A stretch of DNA of 64,000 nt from UBA2185 sp964564625 (GCA_964564625.1 CAZMBE010000007.1:1-64000); one strand, 5' to 3'. Shown: positions 7,817 to 17,306, counted from the first letter of the stretch. Made by a program: numbers and translations. Notes: a model not told the origin generated them from the sequence alone.

Positions 7817-8656
7817 CTACAGTTTAATGTCCATACCCTGGTGAAGGGCAAAGCATTCCATCGAGGAGTTAGTGCGTGCGACAGTTTTTTGGCAATCCGC
7901 AAGCATCTTATCTATCCCTTCATCGGACCTTTCCTGATTGTGATGAAACAGCCCGAATTTCTGCACCCGGGCTTCAAGAGCTAACCTCAGCGCATCCGTA
8001 TATACAGAATGCCCCCAGGTCCTCGTTTTTTTATACTCCTCCTCTGTAAATTCAGCATCGTGAATTAACAGATCCGCATCGGCTGAAAAATCACGGTACT
8101 GCTGGAAATCAGCACCCCCGGGATGTTTGAATGCCAACTCATTGTCTGTAAGGAATACAAAACTCCTGCCATCCTCCACGAATTTATACCCCACGCCCTG
8201 ATTGGGATGGCTCAACGGGATGGGAGTAATCGTCATTGAATGTAAGGTAAAAACCATCTCACATGCTTCATGATAGTCAATATCAGCCCGTATGTCTTCA
8301 AAATTAACCGGAAAATTGGGAGGCGCCATAATTTTTGATATCATATGCTTCACAGACGCCTGCGCGAATGGACAGCCAAACATGGTCATATGGGTCTTCT
8401 TAGAGTAAATAGGCCTGAAAAAAGGAAACCCCATGATATGGTCCCAGTGGGCATGGGTAAAAAGCATGGTATAGTGAAAGCGATTTTCAGAAATGAGTCT
8501 GTTACCAAGCCTCCTGATCCCGGACCCTGCATCAATGATGATAATTTCATCATTTTTTGTTCTTATTTCCAGACAGGTCGTATCACCTCCATACCTTATA
8601 TATTCATCCCCCGAAACCGGTATGGAACCCCTTGCACCCCAACACGTAATAATCAT
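7817..8656 (-). CDS. Metallo-beta-lactamase-fold hydrolase (PhnP/RNase Z-like)
   Basis: 279-residue MBL protein. It begins with CWGARGSIPVSGDEY and GGDTTCLEI, typical of the branch acting on phosphodiesters or cyclic nucleotides. The metal motif THAHWDH is at residues 67-73, HDAEFTEEEY lies near residue 199, and GHSVYTDALRLA follows. The C-terminal FGLFHHNQERSDE supplies the last histidine. Cytoplasmic. The ATG at 8656 sits behind AAGGGA; a TTG one codon upstream is possible. Substrate unknown. Confidence 0.88.
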   Translation of the reverse strand: MIITCWGARGSIPVSGDEYIRYGGDTTCLEIRTKNDEIIIIDAGSGIRRLGNRLISENRFHYTMLFTHAHWDHIMGFPFFRPIYSKKTHMTMFGCPFAQASVKHMISKIMAPPNFPVNFEDIRADIDYHEACEMVFTLHSMTITPIPLSHPNQGVGYKFVEDGRSFVFLTDNELAFKHPGGADFQQYRDFSADADLLIHDAEFTEEEYKKTRTWGHSVYTDALRLALEARVQKFGLFHHNQERSDEGIDKMLADCQKTVARTNSSMECFALHQGMDIKL

Positions 8657-8748
8657 CAATTATGTCCCTTCGGTTTCCGTCTTTGATAGTGCATTCCCCG
8701 AAAAGGGTAATTTATATATACGATAAAAGGAGAAAATGTGTCAACAGG

Positions 8749-10107
8749 TCAATTTCTCCTGATGGGGCAGCTTACCGATCTCCATCCCGCCAGTCCCCCG
8801 AGAACGACAACCGTATTCTGCCATCCTTCCCGTTGTAAGAGGCTCGCCGCAACCATTGAACGAAGACCGCTGCCGCAAAAGATAAACACCGTGCGGTCCC
8901 GGGGAACTTCGTTCATGCGACCCACAAGTTCAGTCAGATGGATATGATGTGCTCCCGTCACCCGGCCCACATGCTCAATTTCATCGGCGCTCCGGACATC
9001 CAGAATCCACGACGAGTCTCCCCGATCAAGAAGAGAACAGAGCGACTGGACGCTCGCGGTTTTTACCGCTGAAATCTCTTTTCCGGCCATCTGCCACGCG
9101 AGCATACCTCCGGAAAGAAACCCGGAAATGTTAAAGTATCCGAGGCGATTGAGATACAGCATAATCTGGCGTGGATTATTGGATTCATTTACCAGCAGAA
9201 GGGGCCTGTCGTAGGTCAGAAACCACCCGGCAAACCCCGGCAGTCCTCCAGACCAGATGGACAGCGCCTTCGGCACATGTGCTGAGCCAAAGGATAATTC
9301 CGATCGGGTATCCAGAATCATTACATCACGGGCTCTGCTGGTGAAGTCATGCACCGAAAGAGGAACCGGAAGAGTACCACAGTAGGAAACACCCTCAAGG
9401 TTCAGTTTTTCCATCTGGCGGAAATAAGGGGGGTATTCCAGTTTTTTTGCGGTAAGTGAAATAAATTCATCCCGTCCGGCAGCCAGCAATTTCGGATTGC
9501 TGAGACGCTCCAGACCAATGGTTGTCCACATCCGTTCACCGATATCACTGGCACACACAGAACCGGGACCGTGCGCGGGACACACAATAACACCGTCGCC
9601 CAGGGGAAGCAGCCTGGTAAAGATGGTATCGTATAGAGAGCCGGCCATCTCAGGAGCCCGATCCATGCCCATGAAATCAACCCGTCCCACATCGCCCGCA
9701 AAGAGGGCATCTCCTGTAAAAACCATCCACGGATACCCATCCGGATCATAGAGGAGATAGCTCATGCTTCCCGGCGTGTGGCCGGGAGAATGGATGGCTT
9801 CCAGTTTAAGCCTCCCGATTTTCCAGGTCTGACCGTCCTTCACTGCACTGCCGTAACGGTAATCCCATTGGCTGTCGGCATGCCAGATTTCAGCACCCGT
9901 TCGCACAGCCAGTGCCGCCGACCCTAAAACAAAATCTTCTTGACGATGGGTCTCCAGAACATGAAGGATGTGAAAACCCTCAAGATGGGCTTTCTCCACA
10001 TATATGTCGCAGTCGATCCGCGGGTCGATGACGGCAGCCTCTCTGCCGTCGCCAATGAGGTACGAATAGTGGGAAATCCCTTCAGATTCGATTCGTGTAA
10101 AGAGCAT
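8749..10107 (-). CDS. MBL-fold / double rhodanese fusion (persulfide dioxygenase-like)
   Basis: 452-residue three-domain protein. An ETHE1-type MBL domain (about 1-250) carries THRQEDF at 53-59, HSPGHTPGS, FTGDALF and CPAHGPGS. Two rhodanese domains follow (about 255-350 and 355-450). The first lacks the active-site cysteine (LLLVNESNNPRQ); the second has it (FIFCGSGLRSMVA). The MBL motif has Gln where ETHE1 has its second His, a variant seen in part of this family. A role in sulfane-sulfur or persulfide handling is inferred. It is co-transcribed with the rhodanese upstream, 34 bases away. GGGAGGA precedes the ATG. Confidence 0.9.
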   Translation of the reverse strand: MLFTRIESEGISHYSYLIGDGREAAVIDPRIDCDIYVEKAHLEGFHILHVLETHRQEDFVLGSAALAVRTGAEIWHADSQWDYRYGSAVKDGQTWKIGRLKLEAIHSPGHTPGSMSYLLYDPDGYPWMVFTGDALFAGDVGRVDFMGMDRAPEMAGSLYDTIFTRLLPLGDGVIVCPAHGPGSVCASDIGERMWTTIGLERLSNPKLLAAGRDEFISLTAKKLEYPPYFRQMEKLNLEGVSYCGTLPVPLSVHDFTSRARDVMILDTRSELSFGSAHVPKALSIWSGGLPGFAGWFLTYDRPLLLVNESNNPRQIMLYLNRLGYFNISGFLSGGMLAWQMAGKEISAVKTASVQSLCSLLDRGDSSWILDVRSADEIEHVGRVTGAHHIHLTELVGRMNEVPRDRTVFIFCGSGLRSMVAASLLQREGWQNTVVVLGGLAGWRSVSCPIRRN

Positions 10108-10141
10108 GGTAATCCTCCCTGTGTTTGAAAAATGATGGGGC

Positions 10142-11014
10142 TTATCGGGGATTTTTTCCCGGTACCGTTAGATTTTCCGGATATGAAGTCCACTCCGTAA
10201 AGGAGCCTTCATAAATTTTTACCTCAGGGTAATTGAGGTACCACTTAAACAGGATAAATTCATTCGTCGCTTCGCGCCCTGTACCGCATGTGCAGATGAT
10301 CGTTTTGTCCGGCGTCACTCCACGGGCTCTCAAAATTGCCACTATTTCCTCATCGGGTTTGAGAAGGCGTTTATTGTCATCGTCCATGAGGGAGGCCCAG
10401 GGCACATTGATTGCACCGGGGATGTGGCCCGGTTTGATCCAGTATGCCTGTCCCTCATACGCAGCGGGTGGGCGGGCATCAAGGACCATGACATCTTCAC
10501 GATCCTTCACGGTTTTGAATTGCTCATATTCGATAAAAAAATCAGACCGGACTCGGATGGTAAAATCGGAAGCGCTTACTTTGGGAAACTCTTTTGTAAG
10601 GGGCTTCCCTTCCTTCTTCCATTTGTCCAGACCGCCGTCTAGGACATACACAAGATCATGGCCGAAACGAGCCAGGCTATACGCCATCATCGTCTGCTCC
10701 AGACCATCACCCCATCCCTTGGCGGCGCCTGTTCCTGTATACACTACGGCAGGAACATTTAGTTTTATGCCCACATTTCGCAAAACAGGCTGGATCGTCT
10801 CCGGTGGTACATACCTGGCAGGCACCCCCGCAATGGTGGTACGGAGCAATCCCTCGGTGAGATACACGGCACCCGGGATATGCTCCTCGATATAGTCATG
10901 AACATTCGGCTGTATGTCCAATATGGTCATTTCATGTTTGTTCAGATTTTCATAAAGCCAATCCGTGGAAACCCACCTGACTGTACCTGCGCCATATGGA
11001 TAATTCTTCTTCAT
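10142..11014 (-). CDS. Sulfurtransferase (thiosulfate sulfurtransferase, tandem rhodanese)
   Basis: 290-residue double-domain rhodanese. The N-terminal domain is inactive by sequence (VVYTGTGAAKGWGD instead of a Cys loop). The C-terminal domain has the active loop CTCGTGREAT, with C243 the likely persulfide carrier. PGHIPGAINVPW is the conserved second-domain motif. It transfers sulfane sulfur from thiosulfate or a similar donor to a thiophilic acceptor. No signal peptide, so cytoplasmic. It is the first gene of a two-gene operon with the MBL-rhodanese fusion. AAAGGAG precedes the ATG. Confidence 0.93.
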   Translation of the reverse strand: MKKNYPYGAGTVRWVSTDWLYENLNKHEMTILDIQPNVHDYIEEHIPGAVYLTEGLLRTTIAGVPARYVPPETIQPVLRNVGIKLNVPAVVYTGTGAAKGWGDGLEQTMMAYSLARFGHDLVYVLDGGLDKWKKEGKPLTKEFPKVSASDFTIRVRSDFFIEYEQFKTVKDREDVMVLDARPPAAYEGQAYWIKPGHIPGAINVPWASLMDDDNKRLLKPDEEIVAILRARGVTPDKTIICTCGTGREATNEFILFKWYLNYPEVKIYEGSFTEWTSYPENLTVPGKNPR

Positions 11015-11372
11015 TGTCAGACTCCTTTCGTAATCTACATAAAAGCCACTTATAAAATTAAGAAGGTAGGGGTAATGAACCTGATTGAATAAGGACGTTC
11101 ACCGTTTACCATACAGTGTAGCGCTGTTGAAGAGACACTCATGCAAAATGAATCATATATGTCATTAAAATAATCAGTTACAAATATCTTGTCAAGAAAT
11201 TAATCCCCCTGGACATTCCGTGGTGATATCTCCTGAGCAACAGCATCATGATTATTCATTGAAGTGACTTTCAAGATATGGTACAAAAACTGTTAAATTT
11301 ACATTGCTTATACTTTTGGCTGCAGTATGTTATCCATTCAGCAACTCCACATCAATAAAAGGGGAAGATGAT
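11015..11372. other. Divergent intergenic region, rhodanese / copZA
   Basis: 358 bases without a gene. It holds both divergent promoter regions. A possible promoter for copZ is TTGAAG (11259-11264), 17 bases, TACAAA (11282-11287). A second TATACT lies at 11309-11314 without a matching -35. An imperfect dyad, GAAGTGACTTTC, overlaps the first -35 and could be an operator for a copper sensor. No regulator gene is adjacent. Confidence 0.4.
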
Positions 11373-11570
11373 ATGACAACCATCAAGATCAAGGGCATGT
11401 CCTGCAATCACTGCGTCATGGCAGTAACCAAAGCATTGAGTGCAATCCAAGGAATTCAAAATGTCAAGGTAGACCTGAACAGCGGGGAAGCGACGTTTGA
11501 TGAGACAAAACCTGTGGACGCCGCCGTCGTGAGAGAGCGGATAAAAAAGGCGGGATATGAAGTCGCCTGA
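11373..11570 (+). CDS. copZ: Copper chaperone-type heavy-metal-associated protein
   Basis: 65-residue single HMA domain with the metal motif GMSCNHC near residue 8 and the ferredoxin-like pattern continuing through VKVDLNSGEATF. It binds Cu(I) or a similar soft metal and would deliver it to the ATPase encoded next. The start at 11373 follows GGGGAAG; a longer in-frame reading from 11304 adds a non-homologous leader. It overlaps copA by 14 bases, which indicates translational coupling. Atx1/CopZ type is clear; metal identity is inferred from the partner. Confidence 0.93.
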   Translation: MTTIKIKGMSCNHCVMAVTKALSAIQGIQNVKVDLNSGEATFDETKPVDAAVVRERIKKAGYEVA

Positions 11571-13797
11571 AAAGACCTCTATTTCTGTCGGCGGCATGAC
11601 CTGTGCCGCCTGCGTGCGGCGTGTGGAAGAAGCACTGAAGACCGTTGAGGGGGTATCCGAGGTGTCGGTCAATCTCGCCACCGCGAGAGCCACTGTCACT
11701 CACGGAAAAACCTGGGGAGGGGTAGAAGCGCTGAGAGAAGTCATCTCCGACCAGGGCTACGAATTTCTTGGCGTCATTGATGACTCCCGGGAAGATCCCA
11801 TCACCGCTGCACGGGAAAAAGAAGTCAGGGACCTCTCGACCAGGTTTGTGGTAGGGGCGGTCCTCAGCGTGATCATCTTCATGGGCTCCATGCAGCACTG
11901 GTTTCCCTTTCTCTCGGTTATCCCGAGGCAGCCCATGCTGATCGTGATGTTTTTTCTCACAACTCCCGTCGTATTCTGGGTGGGAAGCAGGTTTTACGCA
12001 GGCGCTCTAAAAGCAGCTCTGCAGAAAACGACGGATATGAATACTCTCGTAGCGGTCGGCGCTTTTGCCGCCTACCTCTATTCTGTCCTTGCGACCTTCT
12101 TTCCCCGGTTTTTCACCAGCGCCGATATCGTTCCCCATGTATACTATGACGGAGCGGCCGTGATCATCACCCTCATCATTCTCGGCCGTCTGCTGGAGGC
12201 AAAGGCAAAGGGCAAAACCTCCGCGGCCATCAAGCGGCTCATGGGACTGAGGCCGAAGACCGCGAGGGTAATCCGGGAAGACGGGGAAGTGGACATCCCC
12301 ATTGAAGAAGTCGCGAAAGGGGACGTCATCATCGTCCGCCCGGGAGAAAAGATTCCCACGGACGGAGTTGTCGTTTCGGGTATCTCCTCCGTTGATGAAT
12401 CCATGCTCACGGGAGAAAGCATGCCGGTAGTCAAGGAAATAGACGCGCAGGTGTATGCAGCCACCATAAATAAAAGCGGAAGCTTTACCTTTACGGCAAC
12501 CAGGGTAGGATCCGAGACAGCCCTGGCCCAGATTATTCGCCTCGTCGAGGAGGCCCAGGGCTCCAAGGCCCCCATCCAGAGGCTGGCGGATAAAGTCGCC
12601 TCCGTGTTTGTGCCGGTAGTATTTGCCATCGGCATTCTTACCTTTGTCGTCTGGTACTTTTTCGTATCCGAGCCCGTGTTCAGCCGGGCCCTGCTGAACT
12701 TTGTCTCCGTCCTGCTCATCGCCTGTCCCTGCGCGTTGGGCCTCGCGACGCCCACGGCAGTTATGGTAGGAACAGGTCTTGGCGCCGAACACGGCATTCT
12801 GATCAAAGGCGGAGAAAGCCTGGAGAAGGCCTACAAACTCACCACCGTCGTGTTCGACAAAACGGGCACCCTGACCAAGGGAGAACCGGAGGTGACCGAT
12901 ATCGTCACCATATCCGGAGAAGACGAGAACCGGGTCCTGCAGATTGCCATGTCCCTCGAGGCGGTCTCGGAGCACCCCCTTGCCGCGGCAATCGTGGAGA
13001 AAGGACGCCGCGCGAACCTGTCTCCCCTCGCGGTTGAACGATTTGAAGCATTGTCCGGCCTTGGGGCAGGGGCGTTTCTGAACAGCACCTATTGTCTTCT
13101 GGGAAACCGGAGACTCATGGAAACAAAACACATTCAGTTTGACAGCCTTGTGGAAGAAGCGGAGAGACTGGCCGCTGAAGGAAAGACGTGCGTATATATC
13201 GCGGAGGGAAATCAGGCCGTCGGTCTTATCGGTCTCGCAGACGTACCGAGGGAATCGGCAAAAGAAACTGTATCCACCCTGAAGGAAATGGGACTGCAGG
13301 TCGCCCTTATTACGGGAGACAATATCAGCACAGCCCGCGCAGTCGGCACTGTTCTCGGCATTGATCACATCATGGCGGAAGTGCTGCCGGCGGATAAGGC
13401 TGCGGAAATCAGCCGCCTGCGCGAACAGGGTCAGGTAACAGCAATGGTGGGAGACGGCATCAACGACGCGCCGGCACTGACCGCGGCGGATATCGGAATT
13501 GCCATCGGGGCCGGTACGGATGTGGCGATGGAAGCGAGCGATATTACCCTTATCAAGAACGACTTACGGTCAGTACCGAAGGCAATCAAGCTCTCCTTCG
13601 AAACCATGAAAGTGATCAAACAGAACCTTTTCTGGGCGTTTATCTACAACGTCCTGGGCATCCCTGTAGCCGCCGGGGTGCTGTACCCGTTCTTCGGCAT
13701 TCTGCTCAACCCCGAATTCGCCGCCGCCGCCATGGCCCTGAGTTCCGTTTCCGTCGTCAGCAACTCTCTCCGCCTCCGGAGGGCGTGGAAGAGTTAA
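11557..13797 (+). CDS. copA: Cu(I)-exporting P1B-type ATPase
   Basis: 746-residue P-type ATPase that pumps cytosolic Cu(I) (or Ag(I)) outward. There is one N-terminal HMA domain with GGMTCAAC (C16, C19). The transmembrane metal site is CPC at 390-392 (ACPCALGLATPTAV). The phosphorylation motif DKTGTLT has D434, and SEHPLA and GDGINDAP follow. The last helices carry YN and MALSS, the Cu(I) signature of the P1B-1 group. Coupled to copZ. Its stop overlaps the convergent MBL gene by four bases. Confidence 0.96.
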   Translation: MKSPEKTSISVGGMTCAACVRRVEEALKTVEGVSEVSVNLATARATVTHGKTWGGVEALREVISDQGYEFLGVIDDSREDPITAAREKEVRDLSTRFVVGAVLSVIIFMGSMQHWFPFLSVIPRQPMLIVMFFLTTPVVFWVGSRFYAGALKAALQKTTDMNTLVAVGAFAAYLYSVLATFFPRFFTSADIVPHVYYDGAAVIITLIILGRLLEAKAKGKTSAAIKRLMGLRPKTARVIREDGEVDIPIEEVAKGDVIIVRPGEKIPTDGVVVSGISSVDESMLTGESMPVVKEIDAQVYAATINKSGSFTFTATRVGSETALAQIIRLVEEAQGSKAPIQRLADKVASVFVPVVFAIGILTFVVWYFFVSEPVFSRALLNFVSVLLIACPCALGLATPTAVMVGTGLGAEHGILIKGGESLEKAYKLTTVVFDKTGTLTKGEPEVTDIVTISGEDENRVLQIAMSLEAVSEHPLAAAIVEKGRRANLSPLAVERFEALSGLGAGAFLNSTYCLLGNRRLMETKHIQFDSLVEEAERLAAEGKTCVYIAEGNQAVGLIGLADVPRESAKETVSTLKEMGLQVALITGDNISTARAVGTVLGIDHIMAEVLPADKAAEISRLREQGQVTAMVGDGINDAPALTAADIGIAIGAGTDVAMEASDITLIKNDLRSVPKAIKLSFETMKVIKQNLFWAFIYNVLGIPVAAGVLYPFFGILLNPEFAAAAMALSSVSVVSNSLRLRRAWKS

Positions 13798-14447
13798 TTT
13801 CCTCCACCTATCCTCCAAAGCGCATGGTTCAGCCGGCGTTCCTCCCCTATGGTGGTGGGTGCGCCGTGACCGGGATACACAATAGTATCATCGGGCAGTG
13901 TCAACAGTTTTTCGTGAATGCTCTCTTTCAATTGTGTGTGGTCATACCCGGGGAAAAGTCCGGGAAGGGTCGCGCCAATCCCCCGCCTGAATAGTGTGTC
14001 GCCGCTGAAGACAACGCCGTGACCCCAAAAACTGATACTGTCCGAACTGTGCCCCGGTGTATAGAGCACCGAAAAGCGTAAATCACCAATATCTATGAAA
14101 TCGCCGTCTTTCAGCAGTATGTCCGGCTTGATGGGCAGTTCAAAGGGAACGAATTTAAATCCTTTTATCCCCTGGCCTGGATCTGGAGGTGTTTTTATCG
14201 CACCGGCATCAAAGACGGCCAGTTGAGCCTTCGTGGTATTCTTTACCATGTCAAGAGCACTAAAATGATCGATATGCACATGGGTAAGTGCAATGTGAGA
14301 GACCGATATGTTCAGCTCCTCCACAGCCTCAGAAATATACTTCGCCTTTACGCCGGGATCGATAATCATACCGCGCCCGGTAGTTTCTGAAACTACAATG
14401 TAACAGTTTGCCGCAAGAGGATTACCTTTAAGCATCTTGACAATCAT
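13794..14447 (-). CDS. Metallo-beta-lactamase-fold hydrolase, glyoxalase II-like
   Basis: 217-residue GloB-type MBL protein. The motif THVHIDH is at residues 55-61; later ligands are in TPGHSSDS, FSGDTLF and YPGHGAPTTIGEE. The C-terminal substrate-binding domain of true glyoxalase II is absent, as in the short bacterial homologues that hydrolyse diverse thioesters. An AAGGGGTGA precedes the ATG. It lies between copA and the rubredoxin-fused flavin reductase, and nothing visible ties it to either. Confidence 0.88.
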   Translation of the reverse strand: MIVKMLKGNPLAANCYIVVSETTGRGMIIDPGVKAKYISEAVEELNISVSHIALTHVHIDHFSALDMVKNTTKAQLAVFDAGAIKTPPDPGQGIKGFKFVPFELPIKPDILLKDGDFIDIGDLRFSVLYTPGHSSDSISFWGHGVVFSGDTLFRRGIGATLPGLFPGYDHTQLKESIHEKLLTLPDDTIVYPGHGAPTTIGEERRLNHALWRIGGGN

Positions 14448-14473
14448 CGTCCGTCACCCCTTCGGATCAATTC

Positions 14474-15160
14474 CTATCCTTCTTTTTCAAACTTAGACTT
14501 ATCAGCGCCACAGACGGGGCAAGTCCAGTCTGCAGGGAGATCTTCAAATTTTGTGCCCGGTTTGATCCCTGATTCCGGATCACCCTTTTCCGGATCGTAG
14601 GTGTATCCGCATACGGAACACGTGTATTTATCAATCTTCTCGGCCTTTTTGGGCACCTCCTGATAGGTGGGCGCCGTCTTGGGAGCCTTCCCCCGCTTTA
14701 CCTCCTGGTAATAGGCATAGGTCATAGGTTCCTCATTTTCTTTGAGGACATTGCAATCCCGCACCTGTCCGACAAAGATCGTATGGCTGCCGCAGTCCAT
14801 CTGATTGATGACTTCAGCCTCGATGTAGGCGATGGTGTTATCCAATACGATGGGAACACCCGTTTCACCCAGTCTGAAGTTGACCGCTTCAAATTTATTG
14901 ATGTCTCTTCCGCATTTAAAACCGAAATTGCCGATAAAAGGCATGGGTGTTGACTGGGAAATGACGGAGACGGTAAATTTCCCGCTCGCCTCAATATATT
15001 CGTGGGTGAGATTCTGCTTATTGATGCTTACGGCAACCGTGGGCGGCTCTGATGTTACCTGAATGGCGGTGTTGGCGATTTGTCCGTTGAAACGACCATC
15101 TTTCATTGAACTGACCACATAGAGTCCATAGCTCAACTTGTAGAATGCCTTCTTATCCAT
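14474..15160 (-). CDS. hrb: Flavin reductase-rubredoxin fusion (high-molecular-weight rubredoxin)
   Basis: 228-residue fusion. Residues 1-160 form a flavin-reductase-like FMN-binding domain (KLSYGLYVVSS, IANTAIQVTSEPP, GNFGFKCGRDINKF). Residues about 178-225 form a rubredoxin with both Cys pairs, YTCSVCGYTYDP and DWTCPVCGADKS. Hrb proteins pass electrons from NADH to A-type flavoproteins that reduce O2 or NO, so this is probably part of oxidative or nitrosative defence in an anaerobe. No flavodiiron gene lies in the window. AAGGAG precedes the ATG. Confidence 0.92.
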   Translation of the reverse strand: MDKKAFYKLSYGLYVVSSMKDGRFNGQIANTAIQVTSEPPTVAVSINKQNLTHEYIEASGKFTVSVISQSTPMPFIGNFGFKCGRDINKFEAVNFRLGETGVPIVLDNTIAYIEAEVINQMDCGSHTIFVGQVRDCNVLKENEEPMTYAYYQEVKRGKAPKTAPTYQEVPKKAEKIDKYTCSVCGYTYDPEKGDPESGIKPGTKFEDLPADWTCPVCGADKSKFEKEG

Positions 15161-15186
15161 TTATGTATCTCCTTTATATAATTTTA

Positions 15187-15930
15187 TTATTGCCTTACTT
15201 CCGGTGTGGCGGTCACATCAAAGGGGTTCGTCCTCATGGCAAACGAAAAGAGGTAAGGATAGTTATCCTTAAGATGTTTCATATAGCTCAGCCACTCCCC
15301 TATGAGCATGCTGTACACCCTTTTCATATCGTTTGCTAAATGCTTCTTGTCCGGTTCCTTCAACTGCAGAATGTCACCGCGGGATTCAATCTCTTCCGTC
15401 AGATGAAACAGGGCCATGAGAAGACCCGTAAAAGAATCATGCTCAAGAAGGTTCTGGTTTTCCAATAGACGAAGCATAAACTCCTTCTCACGCAAAAGCA
15501 ACTGCTTCAGTCCCGCCAGGTCACATTTTGCCATATCAATGTCATGACTGTACCGCTTCAAATGATTGCTCATATCGAGAAATTGCTTATCGGACCACTT
15601 CTCCGTCACGATCAGTTCCTGCCTGATTTTCCCCACGTCAGGATCACAGGTCGAGAATAACTTTATAAGATCTTTCCCCACCTCACTGAAGAATGATCCT
15701 ATCACAATATTTAATTTTTCAAGGATAAGCTTCTTTTCCCTCATGGCAAGCACTTCATGAATAATCATGGTGACCAGGAGGACTTCGATAAATACAAACG
15801 CGATATCACCGACCAGATAGATGAATATATGGTGGGCGTCCCTGAAAATAATATAGTGGATGAAATAGGAAACCGCTGAAAGGACAACCAGGATGGCTCC
15901 CAAAATCAACTGCCATTTAAAGTGCTTCAT
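15187..15930 (-). CDS. Conserved membrane protein with cytoplasmic helical domain
   Basis: 247 residues. Two N-terminal transmembrane helices (about 7-28 and 35-58) are followed by a long, charged, mostly helical soluble region with Leu/Lys/Glu periodicity (LRLLENQNLLEHDS, ALFHLTEEIESR) that could be a coiled coil. No enzymatic motif is visible and I do not recognise a named family. GAGGAG precedes the ATG. It lies 26 bases upstream of hrb and may be co-transcribed with it. Confidence 0.75.
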   Translation of the reverse strand: MKHFKWQLILGAILVVLSAVSYFIHYIIFRDAHHIFIYLVGDIAFVFIEVLLVTMIIHEVLAMREKKLILEKLNIVIGSFFSEVGKDLIKLFSTCDPDVGKIRQELIVTEKWSDKQFLDMSNHLKRYSHDIDMAKCDLAGLKQLLLREKEFMLRLLENQNLLEHDSFTGLLMALFHLTEEIESRGDILQLKEPDKKHLANDMKRVYSMLIGEWLSYMKHLKDNYPYLFSFAMRTNPFDVTATPEVRQ

Positions 15931-16009
15931 ATTTTCTCCTCGTCAGATCAGGCAGGCGAGGCGCCTGTTTACAAAATCCCTTCTGCCCTCTTTTTCTAAA
16001 GATGGTTTG

Positions 16010-16705
16010 TCACGATGACCTTTCTCCGAAGATGCTTCTCCCTACCCTCACGATGGTTGCGCCCTCTTCCACGGCAACCTCGTAGTCTCCGGACATGCCC
16101 ATGGAGAGTTCCCGCATCTCCACCCGTTCAACATGCTCATCGATCACCCTGTCTCTCAGTTCTCTGAGAGCCACAAAATACGGCCGCGCGTCCTCGGGAT
16201 CATCAAACCAGGGAGGCATCGTCATCAGTCCCTGTACCGAAAGACTGTCGAGACAGGCAACATCCCTGATTAATCGCATCGCGTCCTTACAGGGAACGCC
16301 GCTTTTCGATTCCTCGCCGCTGATATTGACCTCAATGAGGATCTTCATCACATGCCCCACTGCTTTTGCCCGTCTGTCGAGCTCACAGGCCAAATCCAGC
16401 CTGTCCACGGAATGGATCATATCGAAGAGCTTGACGGCATATTTGGCCTTGTTGCTCTGGAGGTAGCCGATCATATGCCATTCCAGGGGTCTTCCCATCT
16501 TCTCTATCTTTCTCTTTGCCTCCTGGACATAGCTTTCCCCAATAATATCCACTCCCGCCGCAATGGCTTCCATGATCCGGTTATCGTCCACAGTCTTGGT
16601 CACGGCCATGAGCCGGACATCAGTTGCCCTTCTGCCGGATCGTGAAGCAGCATCAGCAATAATATTTCTGATTCTATCAATATTGGCAATTACTTCTGAG
16701 GCCAT
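16010..16705 (-). CDS. yggS: YggS family PLP-binding protein (PLP homeostasis protein)
   Basis: 231-residue PLPBP. It has the single-domain alanine-racemase-like barrel with the PLP lysine in MAVTKTVD (residue about 36), GESYVQEAKRKI, EWHMIGYLQSNKAK, LIEVNISGEESKSGV, LMTMPPW and the phosphate loop LSMGMSGDYEVAVEEGATIVRVG. It buffers pyridoxal phosphate and shows no catalysis of its own. The start overlaps the end of maf by 29 bases, placing it third in a manC-maf-yggS operon. Confidence 0.95.
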   Translation of the reverse strand: MASEVIANIDRIRNIIADAASRSGRRATDVRLMAVTKTVDDNRIMEAIAAGVDIIGESYVQEAKRKIEKMGRPLEWHMIGYLQSNKAKYAVKLFDMIHSVDRLDLACELDRRAKAVGHVMKILIEVNISGEESKSGVPCKDAMRLIRDVACLDSLSVQGLMTMPPWFDDPEDARPYFVALRELRDRVIDEHVERVEMRELSMGMSGDYEVAVEEGATIVRVGRSIFGERSS

Positions 16706-17306
16706 GATTACTCTCTCCGGTAAAATCTATCGCCCCGATGCCTTTCAATACATCCACAACCTCGCACAGGGGCAGGCCCATGACATTCGTATATGAACCG
16801 TGTATTTCCTTAATGAAAAAAGCCCCCATCCCCTGCACGGCGTATCCCCCTGCTTTGTCGTAGGGCTCTTTGGTGTTCGCATACCACGCCATCTCATCCT
16901 CCGGAATATCCCGGAAGCGGACGGAAGACTCAACGGCGTCTCTTACGGTATTCCCCATATTTTGCCTTATGACCGTAAAGCCGGTAAATACTGTATGACT
17001 GCGCCCGCTCAACTTGCCTAACATTTCTTTCGCCTCTTCAGATGTCCGCGGCTTACCAAGCACCTCGCCGTTGATCAAAACAATAGTGTCGGCGCCCATG
17101 ACCCAGGCATCCGGATAGAGCGTGGCGGCCTTCTGCGCCTTTTCCTCTGAGAGTCTTAAGACATGCTCCCGCGGCGTTTCTCCCTCGATAAAAGCCTCAT
17201 TCACATGGCTCGGTATGATCTCAAAGCGTAATCCAAGGAGCTTCAAAAGTTCAATCCGACGGGGTGACGCAGAGGCCAGAATAAATCTTCCAAGTGTGGC
17301 AACCAT
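16677..17306 (-). CDS. maf: Maf family nucleotide pyrophosphatase
   Basis: 209-residue Maf/YhdE-type protein. It begins RFILASASPRRIELLKLLGL, and GADTIV, LGKPR, GRSHTVFTGF and YDKAGGYAVQGMGAFFI are the conserved motifs. These enzymes hydrolyse dTTP/UTP or modified nucleotides to monophosphates. I chose the ATG at 17306 because it overlaps the manC stop (TAATG) and begins right at the family N-terminus; a longer reading adds 22 unrelated residues. Cytoplasmic housecleaning role inferred. Confidence 0.94.
   Translation of the reverse strand: MVATLGRFILASASPRRIELLKLLGLRFEIIPSHVNEAFIEGETPREHVLRLSEEKAQKAATLYPDAWVMGADTIVLINGEVLGKPRTSEEAKEMLGKLSGRSHTVFTGFTVIRQNMGNTVRDAVESSVRFRDIPEDEMAWYANTKEPYDKAGGYAVQGMGAFFIKEIHGSYTNVMGLPLCEVVDVLKGIGAIDFTGESNHGLRSNCQY

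Noticed and set aside
12007..13368. 453-codon open frame antisense to copA
   Set aside because: It mirrors a GC-rich, strongly conserved coding strand, has no recognisable domain and no ribosome-binding site. copA is certain, so this is a shadow frame.
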